The notes beneath the pieces were generated by a model. The model worked only from the letters and a program-made list of their open reading frames with translations. It made no database searches and was not told the origin of the DNA. A stretch of DNA of 31,727 nucleotides from Paratrimastix pyriformis. Lineage: Eukaryota > Preaxostyla > Paratrimastigidae. The stretch is taken from contig JAPMOS010000301.1 in assembly GCA_027972325.1 (NCBI GenBank), forward strand, positions 1-31,727, in the 5' to 3' direction. Positions within the stretch are counted from its first letter, which is position 1, and each line of letters opens with the position of its first letter. Below, piece after piece: positions 10,201-17,900 of this stretch. Made by a program: the position numbers and the translations under genes.

Positions 10201-10369
10201 CATAAAGATGGAGCCGAGCGTGGTGCCCGAAGAGAAAGGATGGGGATTCAAGCTGGTGCGGAGAAGTGACGGGAAGGAGGTGGAGACAGACTTCAGAGAG
10301 GTGATGAAGGAATGGGGGAGGAAAAGTCGCATGTGGAGGGCGGCTCGTAAAAGAAAAACGAGATTGTGT

Positions 10370-10871
10370 TAATTAACGCAGAGAGTCGCAACGGAGGGAT
10401 CAACGTGCAAACGATGAGGTGTGAGATGTCAGGGAAGCTGGCGATGATGGCAATCCTGCAGCGGTATATCACGGCCAACATCCGGTTCTACATCAACGGG
10501 GAGGGATGGGAAGTGTTGGTGTGGGGTGAGGGACCACATGAACCACTTGGTGTTTGAGTGCCCAGGGATGGCGGGATGTGTGGGAGAGATGGAAAGGGGC
10601 GGATGCTGTGAAGCTAATTGGAGTGGTTGGACAAGGCGGAGGGAGCTGAAGACCCGGACCAGCTGCTCGAGGAGAAGTGGGTAGAGCCGATGGGAGAGTG
10701 TGTGAAGATAAGGGGCAGGCAGATCACGAAGGTGAGGCTATGGCAATTGATGGAGAGGTCCCGGGGAGATGGTTTCGGGCGAGAACATGGGACAGTTTTG
10801 GGAAACGTTCTCGACAGAGGTAGCTGAGATGTGTGACCGATATGAGGAAGGAAAAGCACGACAGTAAAGGA
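10370..10871 (+). pseudogene. End of the LINE main ORF with a Cys/His motif
   Basis: Readable pieces are NVQTMRCEMSGKLAMMAI with YITANIRFYINGE (near 10405-10500), then HMNHLVFECPGMAG near 10537-10575. H..L...C of this kind ends the zinc-binding motif that follows the RT or RNase H in many LINEs; the preceding Cys pair is not seen clearly. The frame ends near 10868 after MCDRYEEGKARQ and a stop, which I take as the end of the main polyprotein. Confidence 0.5.
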
Positions 10872-11800
10872 GGGCGGACGCATATGAGTACGCTGAGGAA
10901 CCAATGGACGACTCCCCACACTATATCTTCGTTGCTGAGACAGGCGGGAAGCCTAACGGTGATGGCGTTTTCGCACCCAGGGAATGCGGATCTCAGTTTC
11001 CCAGAGTATAGAACGCCGAGTAAGGAAGACTGGTTCCTGGGAGGTTCGGTGGATGGGTACGGGCTATTTAAGGAGAATCGGGACTTGTTGATTTATGCGA
11101 ATCCGGAATATAACCCCCAGGAGGAGATGGATCGGTTTTCCGAGCAATTGGAGAGTGGGCGGAGAGTCCGATTGGTAGAGGAGGGAAAAGAGCGTTTAGA
11201 TGCATTGTTATTGTGCCGTACGGGGAAGGGAAAGCGAACAGAATCCAGCCGGGGGTGAGCCGAAGCACGGTGTGAGCTTGGCGATCAAGGGGACATTCAG
11301 ATGCGTGAGCTTTTCATCATCCAGGAGGGTGGGTTTGCTTTTGGGAGCCGAGTTTCTGGCGCACTGGGAGGAAAGTGGTGGGGAAGGCGCGGTTTGATGT
11401 GGGGATTCTGATGTTTGAGAATGGGCGGGCTAGGGAGAGATTCCCGATGGATCCAGCCCCGTTGTGGGCTTTGGAGGCGATGTTGAGGAAGGAGGCCGGG
11501 AGTCGCATGGTGCAGGTCAACTATGAGGGCCGCCCGAGAGATGGGGAAACGCTTTACAACTGGAGGGGGATATCGGAGGCGGTGGTGACGAAGGTGATGA
11601 GGAGGTTGAGAGCGAAGTGCGGCTTTAAGATGGAATACGCGAATGCATGTAGACTGGCAGCGGAAATGGGAATTGTGGATGAAGACACTCAAAAGGAGGT
11701 GGGAAGCGAGCTGGCAGGAATCAGGAAAACGATGCTCATAGCGATTCAGCAAAGGAAGAAGTGCGAAAAATTCGAGGCAGGAATGAAAGAAGAGCTGTAG
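10872..11800 (+). pseudogene. Extra 3' ORF of the LINE, unassigned
   Basis: Downstream of the RNase H ORF stop there is about 0.9 kb of further coding-like sequence in at least two frames. The first readable block (to 11258) has FPEYRTPSKEDWFLGG, then DGYGLFKENRDLLIYANPEYN, and EEMDRFSEQLESGRRVRLV. The next has IVIVPYGEGKANR. The last (11375-11800) runs FDVGILMFENGRARERF to IAIQQRKKCEKFEAGMKEEL and a stop, and is Lys/Glu/Met-rich and helical. The ANPEYN block, followed by a helix and a VPYG strand, recalls the NPPY region of Dam-like methyltransferases found in DIRS elements, but the second Pro is replaced, so this is only a suggestion. I do not otherwise recognise it. Confidence 0.45.
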
Positions 11801-11838
11801 TCCGGAAGTCGGCGGAGACCGCCCCTGGGGGGACGGTA

Positions 11839-11989
11839 GCCGACCCATGAACTCCCTGGGGTGCTCTTTCTGCAGGACTTGTCCTGCGGGAAGGCGGCCC
11901 GGGGGGGATCATGTTACCCGCGGGCTTCGGCCCGATTCCGGACTCGGCGCAAGCCGGGAAGTATCACACACACACACACACACACACAC
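11839..11989 (+). promoter_or_regulatory. LINE 3' UTR with two hairpins and CA tail
   Basis: After the last ORF comes GCAGGACTTGTCCTGC (11872-11887), a perfect 7-bp stem, then ATGTTACCCG and CGGGC-TTCG-GCCCG (11921-11934), a UUCG-capped stem. GTATCACAC starts at 11961 and runs into a (CA)n tail to 11989. The same order of parts ends elements A, B and C. In LINEs of the stringent type the 3' stem-loop is what the reverse transcriptase binds (family knowledge). That it works here is inference from conservation. Confidence 0.75.
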
Positions 11990-11999
11990 GAACGCCGCG
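11990..11999. repeat. Target-site duplication of the LINE, right copy
   Basis: Second copy of GAACGCCGCG, directly after the CA tail. Confidence 0.85.
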
Positions 12000-13200
12000 G
12001 GGACACCCGTGGACGGAACTCTGTTTCGCCCGGGCAAGAAAGGTCCTGCCCCAGGACGCGCGATACCCACAGCCCGGAAAAAGCTCTCAGAAGAGGCACC
12101 TGCTTGGGCCCCCAAGCATCCGGAGCTGTCGGCAGCGGCAGGTTATTTCATTCAGAGGTCATTGGCAGAGAAAACCTCGAAGAAATACTCACACATTATT
12201 CGCCGCTATGAAGAGTGGTGCGCGCTCAAAGACCTGGCTCCGATCACGGAGGCGACCGACCAGAATGAGGTCCAGTGGCCACTCATGGTGAAGTACATGG
12301 ACAGTGCTGAGCGACGTGCCCCTGCCGAGCCCGAGCTGAGGTCCCTCTCCATGGCTTCATCCGCGATGAACGAGGCGACCTCTATCCCCGGAAGGCAAAC
12401 TGGTGAAACAAGTCGTCACCGGCATCGGGAAGGACAAACCGGCTGGGGGCAAAGACCTCGGTCCGATCTGGGACCTAGCAGACCTCTTGAAATTGCTCGA
12501 GGGGGAGTGGGCCGACAATGCGACCCTTGACCAAAACCGGCTCATTGGTAAAGTCGCCAGCTTGTTGGAGATCGCGGGGTTGAGGGTCATGGACACGACC
12601 TCGATCTCTTTTTCCGACTCACGCTTTGAGTTCGGCCAGCCGGGGTGTGAGCACTCCGTTCGGCTGAAGGTGTGTCCGAAGGAGACACACAACACCAAGA
12701 TTCGATGGGTCCAGGTGGTCGGGGCTCCCGACAACCCACTGTGCCTACACTGCGCCATGAAACAGTGGCTGACCAAGCGGCCGACGGAACCAGCGGTGGC
12801 GGGTCAGGCAGTGTCGGACACCTTCTTTGTCTTTCCACGGGATCACTCTGTGAAGTGCAGGGTGGGCAAAGCCATCTCGGCAGACTGGATCCGGAACTGC
12901 GTGCGTTCGACGATGACGGTGGCAGGCATTCCCCTGCAGTGGGGTGCCCATTCAATTCGCTCAGCCGCCCCGTCGAAAGCCGCTGCACTGGGCATTCCAC
13001 TGCCACAGATTCTGACCAGGTTTCGTTGGAGCTCCAGGTCCAGCACCTACCAAATGCACTATGGTCGCACAGTGGAAGGAGTCACGGATCGCTTCGACGA
13101 GGCACTGTTGGCGGGTCGGTTCAGTGGCAAACCTCATGAAATGTCGGGGACCGCTGAACCTGACAAGGGGGACCCCTAGGGGGTTCCCCCCTTTGGCAGG
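12000..13200 (+). mobile_element. DIRS-like element fossil: tyrosine recombinase region
   Basis: The + strand encodes a tyrosine recombinase of the DIRS/Crypton kind, which integrates DNA by strand exchange rather than by a DDE integrase. The N-terminal SAM-like DNA-binding part is around 12110-12360 (SLAEKTSKKYSHIIRRYEEW). The catalytic part is at 12403-13179: GLRVMDTTSISF, then GAHSIRSAAPSKAAALGIP (the HxxR motif) and STYQMHYGR with the nucleophilic Tyr. SKAA..G.....I....WSS is characteristic of DIRS and related recombinases. A GGGGGACCCCTAGGGGG inverted repeat follows the stop. The element is old and broken, with a few interruptions besides the LINE inserted at its upstream side. Confidence 0.8.
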
Positions 13201-13240
13201 CACGAGTTGGGAGGCAGTGTGATTCCTTTGGCATGCTGTC

Positions 13241-13360
13241 TATTTTCCTGGGGGTTTGGGAAGATGAAGGTCGTCGAGATTGATTACTCGTTCGCCGAGG
13301 CTCCGAGGCTGAAGCGAGGAATCATCGAGACTCTTCTTCTTCCCAAACCCCCAGAAATAC
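13241..13360. repeat. Imperfect 120-bp palindrome after the recombinase
   Basis: Arms: CCTGGGGGTTTGGGAAGA (13247-13264) and the reverse complement TCTTCCCAAACCCCCAG (from about 13337). The inner sequences are also partly self-complementary. The right arm and its inner flank recur in opposite orientation at 15782-15832. A terminal or internal complementary region of a DIRS-like element is a possible origin. Confidence 0.65.
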
Positions 13361-13365
13361 TCCCA

Positions 13366-13374
13366 CCCGCCTCC
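13366..13374. repeat. Target-site duplication of B1, left copy
   Basis: CCCGCCTCC, directly after the CAA-type tail of B1 (in element sense), repeated at 14840-14848. Confidence 0.85.
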
Positions 13375-13454
13375 GTTGTTGTTGTGATACTATTTCGACT
13401 GCCAGTAACTGCGCGCAAAACACAGAAAACTGAAACAGAAGAAAATCCGTTCAT

Positions 13455-13478
13455 CCGGTCGAAACCGGCGGGTAACAT
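13455..13478 (-). promoter_or_regulatory. Conserved 3' hairpin of B1
   Basis: On the - strand, ATGTTACCCG then CCGGT-TTCG-ACCGG. The closing C-G pair of A and C is T-A here, a compensatory change that keeps the stem. Upstream, ATGCCG pairs with CGGCAT around CTACCCC/GGGGTGTAG. Confidence 0.72.
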
Positions 13479-13699
13479 GCCGACCTACACCCCCTCAGGG
13501 GTAGGCGCACAGACGGCATGGCGGGAAAGAGAGAGACTGGAATGTCGCCAGGAAACAGAATCGTTCAAACACTTGACAGCAAACAGAAGGAACATCAAAA
13601 GAAAGAGCGGGGCAAGGGGGGGGACAAAAGGATCCAACACTGAGACACGGGACACGAGGAACAATGAAAGGGGGCGAAGGAAGCAAAAGACAAGAACAG

Positions 13700-14775
13700 T
13701 TAGAACGAAAAATATTCCCGAACCCAGCCTGAGGGGGGGGCGGAACCCATCCACCATGACCTACCACCTCGGTAGGACAGGCGCACGGGCCCCTGAATCC
13801 ACCACCCCCACACACGTTGCTCCCTTCCCAAAGGCCCACGGTTGGCAACAGGCGAGAGGTCGGAGAGGCTAATCTTCGGAGGCGCGGAAGTAGCAGCATG
13901 GTCGGGCGTCGAGGTAGCACGAGCGGGCGCAGCAGGCACAGCAGACAAAGGGGACACACCAGCAGCAACAGAGGCAGCAACAGGGGCAACAACAGGGGCA
14001 GCAACAGGGGCAGCAACAACAGGGGCAGCAACAGGTGCAGGTGCAGGTGCAGGTGCAGGTGCAGGTGCAGGTGCAGGTGCAGGTGCAGGCGCAGGCGCAA
14101 AAGCCGGAGCATGAGATGAAGTCGGAGCCGGAACAGGTGCCGGCTTGGCGAATGGGTTCGCCAAGGTGAGAGGTGCTCTTGGGGCAGCGGAAGAGGCAAA
14201 TGGATTGCTCGAAGAAGGGGAACGGGCTCTCTCCTTCTTCCCCGCTGGACGATCGCCATCGATGATCGGGTGGCGAGTTCCACCTCCACCTCCAAGTTGC
14301 TTTGGACCACGGTACGTAGTCTCCCCAACAGATAGGAGGACTCGTTCTGGCGGTGTGCGGTGTTTGTCCACAGACGAGCCGCGCGATGATTCTTGTGGCA
14401 CGTGGCAGTCGAAAGTTCGCACATTCGATTGCTGGAACAATAAAGCCCCAAGAAGTTGGAAAATAAATTGGCTGATCGCTTCAGGCTGCTTCTTCGGATT
14501 GTCCTCCAGCAGCATGTGCACCGTGCGTTCGATGATCTCATAGCGTGGAGCACGGTGCTCATTGACGACCAATGAACTGAAGAGCTGCATAAGCTCCAAA
14601 CGCATCCAAGGAGAGAGCTTGTCCAATGGAGCTGAAGAGGGGGACCACAGATGCCGACCCAACTCATCTTGAAGATACTCTACCATAGGGTCGTCACGAC
14701 TTTGGATCTCGGCGTGATCCATAATAAAGTTGGAATCGTCTTACTGAGCTCGTCATGCTCAGTGGCGATCTCCAT
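13700..14775 (-). pseudogene. Element B protein, copy B1
   Basis: The likely start is the ATG at 14775 (MEIATEHDEL). A 1-bp loss relative to B2 shifts the frame within the first 20 codons, after which 340 codons (14722-13700) stay open. The N-terminal domain (about 130 residues) is acidic and helical: DELGRHLWSPSS, LDKLSPWMRLELMQLFSSL, EIIERTVHMLLEDNPKKQP, ISQFIFQLLGALL. A Lys/Arg/Ser patch (AGKKERARSPSSSNPFASS) and two NPFA motifs follow, then a long Ala-Pro repeat from a GGTGCA hexanucleotide array. The C-terminus is VWGWWIQGP, LSYRGGRSWWMGS, PPSGWVREYFSF. Its conservation in A argues that the protein, not only the RNA ends, was selected. No known family is recognised. A LINE ORF1-like chaperone is one possibility. 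Confidence 0.65.
14034..14098. repeat. GGTGCA hexanucleotide array in B1
   Basis: About ten GGTGCA units; on the - strand (TGCACC)n encodes alternating Ala and Pro. It is flanked by GGGGCAGCAACA-type repeats that extend the low-complexity tract up to about 13960. Confidence 0.9.
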
Positions 14776-14839
14776 GGCCAGAAACGGGCAGAACGCGGAG
14801 CAAAGGGAACGTGCAACGCCGAGACTTCAACCGGGGGGA

Positions 14840-14848
14840 CCCGCCTCC
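14840..14848. repeat. Target-site duplication of B1, right copy
   Basis: Second CCCGCCTCC, directly before the 5' end of B1 in element sense. Confidence 0.85.
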
Positions 14849-14951
14849 CTGGTGGCGTGGAGCACCACATGGCTTACAGCCCCACTGCCTCACCACCTCC
14901 TGAGCCTGCCGACACCACCTTTGCTCTTCCTGCCATTTTGAGGAGCAAAGG

Positions 14952-15371
14952 GTGGGGAGGGGAGACAGGTCATGTTACCTTTCCCCCCCTCTGTCACAAC
15001 ACAACCACACTCGCCCGCACACAGCCCTCGCGCTGGACCCGGGCAAGGAACTCTCGGTCTACAACGCCAACCGGCGCCTGACCGCGGCCAAGCGAGGCTA
15101 CGATCACCCCAAGGCCGCTACGCGCCTCTTCACTCTGGAAGATGGGTCGAGGGTGGTCGTTTCCAACACCCACCGCGGCCGCAGTGGACACTGGGTCTCG
15201 TCGCGCGGACGCGGAGGCTCTGCTGTTCGAGGCGCGACCCGAGGATGGTCTCGGGGTGCTACTCGTGGCCGTGGCCGTGGCCGTGGCGGCCGCAAGTTCT
15301 TTTCGGCCGCCTCTTCTGCCCGTGGCAAGAGCTCCGCTGAGGAGTCTGCTGCGGAGGGGGGGAAGAAGTGA
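14952..15371 (+). CDS. Arg/Gly-rich hypothetical protein
   Basis: The frame holds LDPGKELSVYNANRRLTAAKR, DHPKAATRLFTLEDGSRVVVSN, then an RGG-type tail (GRGGSAVRGATRGWSRG, RGRGRGRGGRKFF) and a Ser/Ala/Glu end before the stop at 15371. The tail is of the kind that binds RNA. The true start is uncertain because the open frame reaches up towards the B1 insertion. I cannot assign a family. A gag-like or nucleocapsid-like part of a retroelement, or an exon of a host RNA-binding protein, are both possible. A pyrimidine tract ending CCGCAG near 15480-15492 could be a splice acceptor downstream. Confidence 0.35.
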   Translation: MGRGDRSCYLSPPLSQHNHTRPHTALALDPGKELSVYNANRRLTAAKRGYDHPKAATRLFTLEDGSRVVVSNTHRGRSGHWVSSRGRGGSAVRGATRGWSRGATRGRGRGRGGRKFFSAASSARGKSSAEESAAEGGKK

Positions 15372-16311
15372 ATGGAAGGCGCTTCGTCCCCGGGGTCTTT
15401 TCTGAGGCTTCGCCCCCTCTGTATTTTTCCCTGATTTTTTTGCGTGACCTGGTAAGCCGGAGGTTTCTCCACCCTCCTCTTTCCCTCCGCAGACACATGC
15501 TTACCGGGGTGAGCTTCGGCGGCTCATGGGGAGGAGAAGTTGAATTTTATTGTGCCGATGTTTGATCAATCTTTGAAAGCCTCTTTTGTTTTGTCTCACT
15601 CGTCTTTCTTCTATCTACATTCTTTCTTTGGGATGCGTCTGGGCCTGACCACACCTTCCGGAGTGGTGCCCGGCCCCTTTGACGTGCTTACGCAAGGGCA
15701 GGGTACACTATCCGTGTCAGCTGACATGGAATTTCTTTCTATTTGTGGTCAGTGCCGCTTTTTGCGTTGCCTGACGTGATGTCTATTTTCCTGGGGGTTT
15801 GGGAAGAAGAAGAGTCTCGATGATTCCTCGCGCTCCCAACAAGACATTTTCGGGTGCGGCAGATGCCGACTTGATGTCGATCGAACTCTTTCAAGAACGT
15901 CTCCGCACGCCTGAAACCGCTTGGGCAGGCTTCCTTTATATGCCATGTACCTTCTTTCCGTGCACAAACAAGTACCGAACACTTTTTTGCCCCATTCGAT
16001 CGAGGCATCGCAGCCTGACCTCTCCCCTCGGCGCCTGACCTCCCTCCTCTTTGTTCCCCATACCACAGCTATCCTTTTCCAGACATTCATGATGCAACGA
16101 TCATCATCACCGCGATGTGGGAGGTCACGGCGTCTCAGCTCATCTCTCTAAGTCGCAGTGCTCGATTCTCTGGCGAGGGATTGCGTCCAATGTGGAACGA
16201 ACGGTGGGCAAATGCGGTTTAAAGGTGCACCCACTCTGTCCTCGTCGAGTGGGACCGAATTCGGCACAAACCGGAAGAGAAATTCTCATTCACAAAATAT
16301 TCGCAGGCTGC
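15372..16311. other. Unassigned interval with a repeat copy
   Basis: No convincing gene. T-rich stretches lie at 15420-15640 and a pyrimidine-rich tract at about 15990-16080. It contains the repeat at 15782-15832 and ends at the abrupt start of the shortened A copy. Confidence 0.4.
15782..15832. repeat. Inverted second copy of the palindrome arm
   Basis: CTGGGGGTTTGGGAAGAAG, then AGTCTCGATGATTCCTCGC, is almost the exact reverse complement of 13303-13360. The two copies face each other across B1 and the Arg/Gly-rich ORF. Confidence 0.75.
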
Positions 16312-16748
16312 CCCTGCTGTCCCTGTTGTTGTGCCCCCCTTGTCTGTGTCTGGCCCTGCCATGGCTGACACCAAGGCGCCTGATCCCGCTGCCGTGGCGC
16401 CGGCTGCTTCCGCTGCTGTTCGCAAGATTGGTGCCGCCGATCTGGTCCCCAGCCGGGGGGATCATGATGTGGGGAAGGAGCCAGTGTGGGGACGGTGGAT
16501 CAGGGGACCAAGTTGAGCTACCTCATTCTGTCATGTCCTCTTTGTTCCATTTTGTATGCGAGTTGATGTTTCCTTGCGAGTTTCCAGTCTCTCTCTTCCT
16601 CCCGATGCCCCCTGTGCACCTTCCCCTGGAGGGAGCGCTGGGGTGCATTTTACCCGCCGGCTTCGGCCGGACCAACGGTTTTCATTCACTATTTCTCAGT
16701 TCGATTATGTCGTGCTGTTTAGGTGATTGAATAGTATAACACACACAC
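16312..16748 (+). mobile_element. Element A2: 5'-truncated copy of A with internal deletion
   Basis: It matches the last part of element A in the opposite orientation with very few differences, from CTGCCCCTGCTGTCCC to the ACACAC tail. It lacks about 110 bp that A has between its GAGCTACC and CTCATTCTG. A short match at the junction suggests a microhomology deletion or splicing-like loss. The UUCG hairpin (16657-16670) is intact. No target duplication is visible, unlike the full-length copies, so its 5' junction may be rearranged. It interrupts the transposase-like gene on the - strand. Confidence 0.75.
16647..16670 (+). promoter_or_regulatory. Conserved 3' hairpin of A2
   Basis: TTTTACCCG then CCGGC-TTCG-GCCGG, identical to that of A. 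Confidence 0.68.
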
Positions 16749-17340
16749 TTTGATCTGGTGACGGCCGTACACTGGGATGCGGCTGAGGTCTGCTGTCGCC
16801 GTCGACCGGTGGGCCTGAAGCTCCCCCCTCAAGTGAGAGATCGTGAGGGGAGTGCCTTCTTCCGTAGCTTTTTGAACGACATCGATGGCAAATCCGACAT
16901 CGTCGGGAACCACTGATTCTGGCCGGCCATCTTCCCCACGGGTCGTCCATTGTCAATAGCTTCCTTGGCTCGGTTAAATTGCTGATGCGTAATGTCGAAC
17001 TAAAGGAATCAGAGGAGCAATAAAGGAGGAAACACACCAGATCGCATAGCGCATGTTGGGAGATGTCATACCGAGGGAAAATTTTGACGGCAACGTAGGC
17101 GGGAGGCTTCCCCACGAACTCCTCGCTTTTCATAAGGTCCAGAAGCTTCGCACCAGTGAGATGCCGCGGGTTTTCATCTGCCTGCGCTGCCATATGCCGG
17201 GTTTTGGGTACCTTGCCGGGTTTTGGACACCAGCTCTGCCAAAGGTTCACGGGGGCGGCTCCGGTCAGCCCGGTGGGTCCCGCGTGCGGTCTTTCGTGTG
17301 CATCACTCACCGTGGTGGGGCCGGTGGACTGACCCTCTCC
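16749..17340 (-). pseudogene. Helix-turn-helix transposase-like gene fragment with a 38-nt intron
   Basis: The - strand reads GAKLLDLMKSEEFVGKPPAY, then FPRYDISQHALCDL. A 38-nt insert, GTGTGTTTCC...TTCCTTTAG (17000-17037), follows; it has GT and AG ends and a pyrimidine-rich body. Removing it continues as FDITHQQFNRAKEAIDNGRPVGK. One indel later (near 16935) the frame reads DGRPESVVPDDVGFAIDVV, EEGTPLTISHLRGELQAH. The sequence HTH, then GRP.G..GRP, then a helical segment with G.PLT...L, is typical of the N-terminal DNA-binding part of several eukaryotic DDE transposases. The catalytic half is not visible, because A2 is inserted just after it and what follows is not recognisable. A host HTH protein is the alternative. 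Confidence 0.45.
17000..17037 (-). other. Putative 38-nt spliceosomal intron
   Basis: GT...AG with a T/C-rich interior. Its length is not a multiple of three, and only its removal links two sensible protein segments. It is very short for an intron but within the range known from some protists. Confidence 0.45.
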
Positions 17341-17356
17341 GGCAAACCCCTCCCGG

Positions 17357-17367
17357 GGAGCCGGGAC
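17357..17367. repeat. Target-site duplication of the B2 chimera, left copy
   Basis: GGAGCCGGGAC, repeated at 19297-19307 immediately after the CAACAACAACA tail of B2. The left copy sits 5 bp before the tRNA-like head, not next to the B2 start, so the inserted unit includes the head. Confidence 0.72.
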
Positions 17368-17372
17368 GTCGG

Positions 17373-17444
17373 GTCGGTCTAGTACAGGCGGTAGCACGTC
17401 AGGTACTAGAACAGAAGGTCGGCGGTTCAATTCCCGCTTCTGAC
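17373..17444 (+). tRNA. Degenerate tRNA-like sequence (SINE head)
   Basis: It is 72 bases long. TAGTACAGGCGGTAGCACG matches the D-arm/A-box pattern TAGCTCAGTTGGTAGAGCA at most positions. GGTTCAATTCC (17424-17434) is a perfect B box. The ends GTCGGTC and TTCTGAC form five of seven acceptor pairs. The anticodon stem does not pair, so it is not a working tRNA. Together with its place at the 5' end of an inserted unit it is best read as the pol III promoter head of a SINE. The parent tRNA cannot be named. Confidence 0.6.
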
Positions 17445-17900
17445 GAGGTTAAAAAGCCTGAAGGCTTCCCCGGGACCTATGGCCGGTCTTTCCGCTCTTG
17501 CCGAAAAAGACGGACCATCCGCGTTGGAAAAAACTTGGGAATTAGGCCCCCCAAGACGTAAGGTTCGATGTCGGACAGCTCGAATCGATACGGGTAGTAC
17601 GGTCGCTGATGTTCCGGTGGCGGGGCTCCCCTAGATCGAGATTGTGATGGGGACTCTGCAGTGACCTCTGTCGATACGTTACCGCGGGCACGCGCGCCTT
17701 AGCGGTCCCGAAAGGAGCCCTTGCCGAGGGTACCTCCCCGGCCAGTCCGAGTTCGAGATCTGAATGAGTTCCGAGCGGAACCAACGCGGGCGGTGCCCTG
17801 CCAGGGAGAACACCCTGGTGGGAGAACAGTACCTGGCCCCCCCGGTTGAAGTCTCGGCGTTGCACGTTCCCTTTGCTCCGCGTTCTGCCCGTTTCTGGCC

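Larger units (their letters stand above)
694..11989 (+). mobile_element. LINE (APE endonuclease, RT, RNase H), full length but decayed
   Basis: A non-LTR retrotransposon bounded by the 10-bp duplication GAACGCCGCG. It starts with ACCCCCGG and ends with a hairpin-bearing 3' UTR and a (CA)n tail. Removing the nested element A and its duplicated target leaves about 9.85 kb, long for a LINE. The order on the + strand is: ORF1-like region (781 to about 5124), ubiquitin-protease-like domain (about 5690-6170), APE-type endonuclease (6398-7135), reverse transcriptase (7190-8930), RNase H (9760-10200), a small Cys/His motif near 10535-10565, an extra 3' ORF (10872-11800) and the 3' UTR. APE plus RNase H places it near the I group; a cysteine protease beside APE and RNase H recalls RandI/Dualen. 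Several frameshifts show it is inactive. From about 3300 to 11800 the sense strand is visibly purine-rich. Confidence 0.88.
13375..14839 (-). mobile_element. Element B1: ORF-bearing non-autonomous retroposon
   Basis: A 1465-bp insertion on the - strand with the 9-bp duplication CCCGCCTCC. On its own strand it begins TCCCCCCGGTTGAAG and has a leader of about 64 bp. It has one ORF, then a 3' UTR with the UUCG-loop hairpin, and ends GTATCACAACAACAAC. It lies 195 bp beyond the recombinase stop. The second copy, B2, is near-identical over the whole length in the opposite direction, so the two form inverted repeats about 3 kb apart. The difference in C-run length and a few indels are the only obvious changes, suggesting recent activity of this family. 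Confidence 0.87.

Noticed and set aside
14968-14990. CATGTTACC followed by CTTTCCCC as another element 3' end.
   Set aside because: The linker match is short, and no UUCG stem or simple-repeat tail follows.
15500-15525. GAGCTTCGGCGGCTC as a variant of the conserved hairpin.
   Set aside because: The loop and pairing differ, the ATGTTACCC linker is absent, and no tail follows.
15562-16755. TTTGATC at about 15562 and just after the A2 tail as a target duplication for a longer chimeric insertion.
   Set aside because: Only 7 bp, which is expected by chance about once in such an interval, and nothing at 15570 looks like an element start.
17373-17444. Functional tRNA gene.
   Set aside because: The anticodon arm does not pair, two acceptor pairs fail and the T stem is imperfect; better read as a SINE head.
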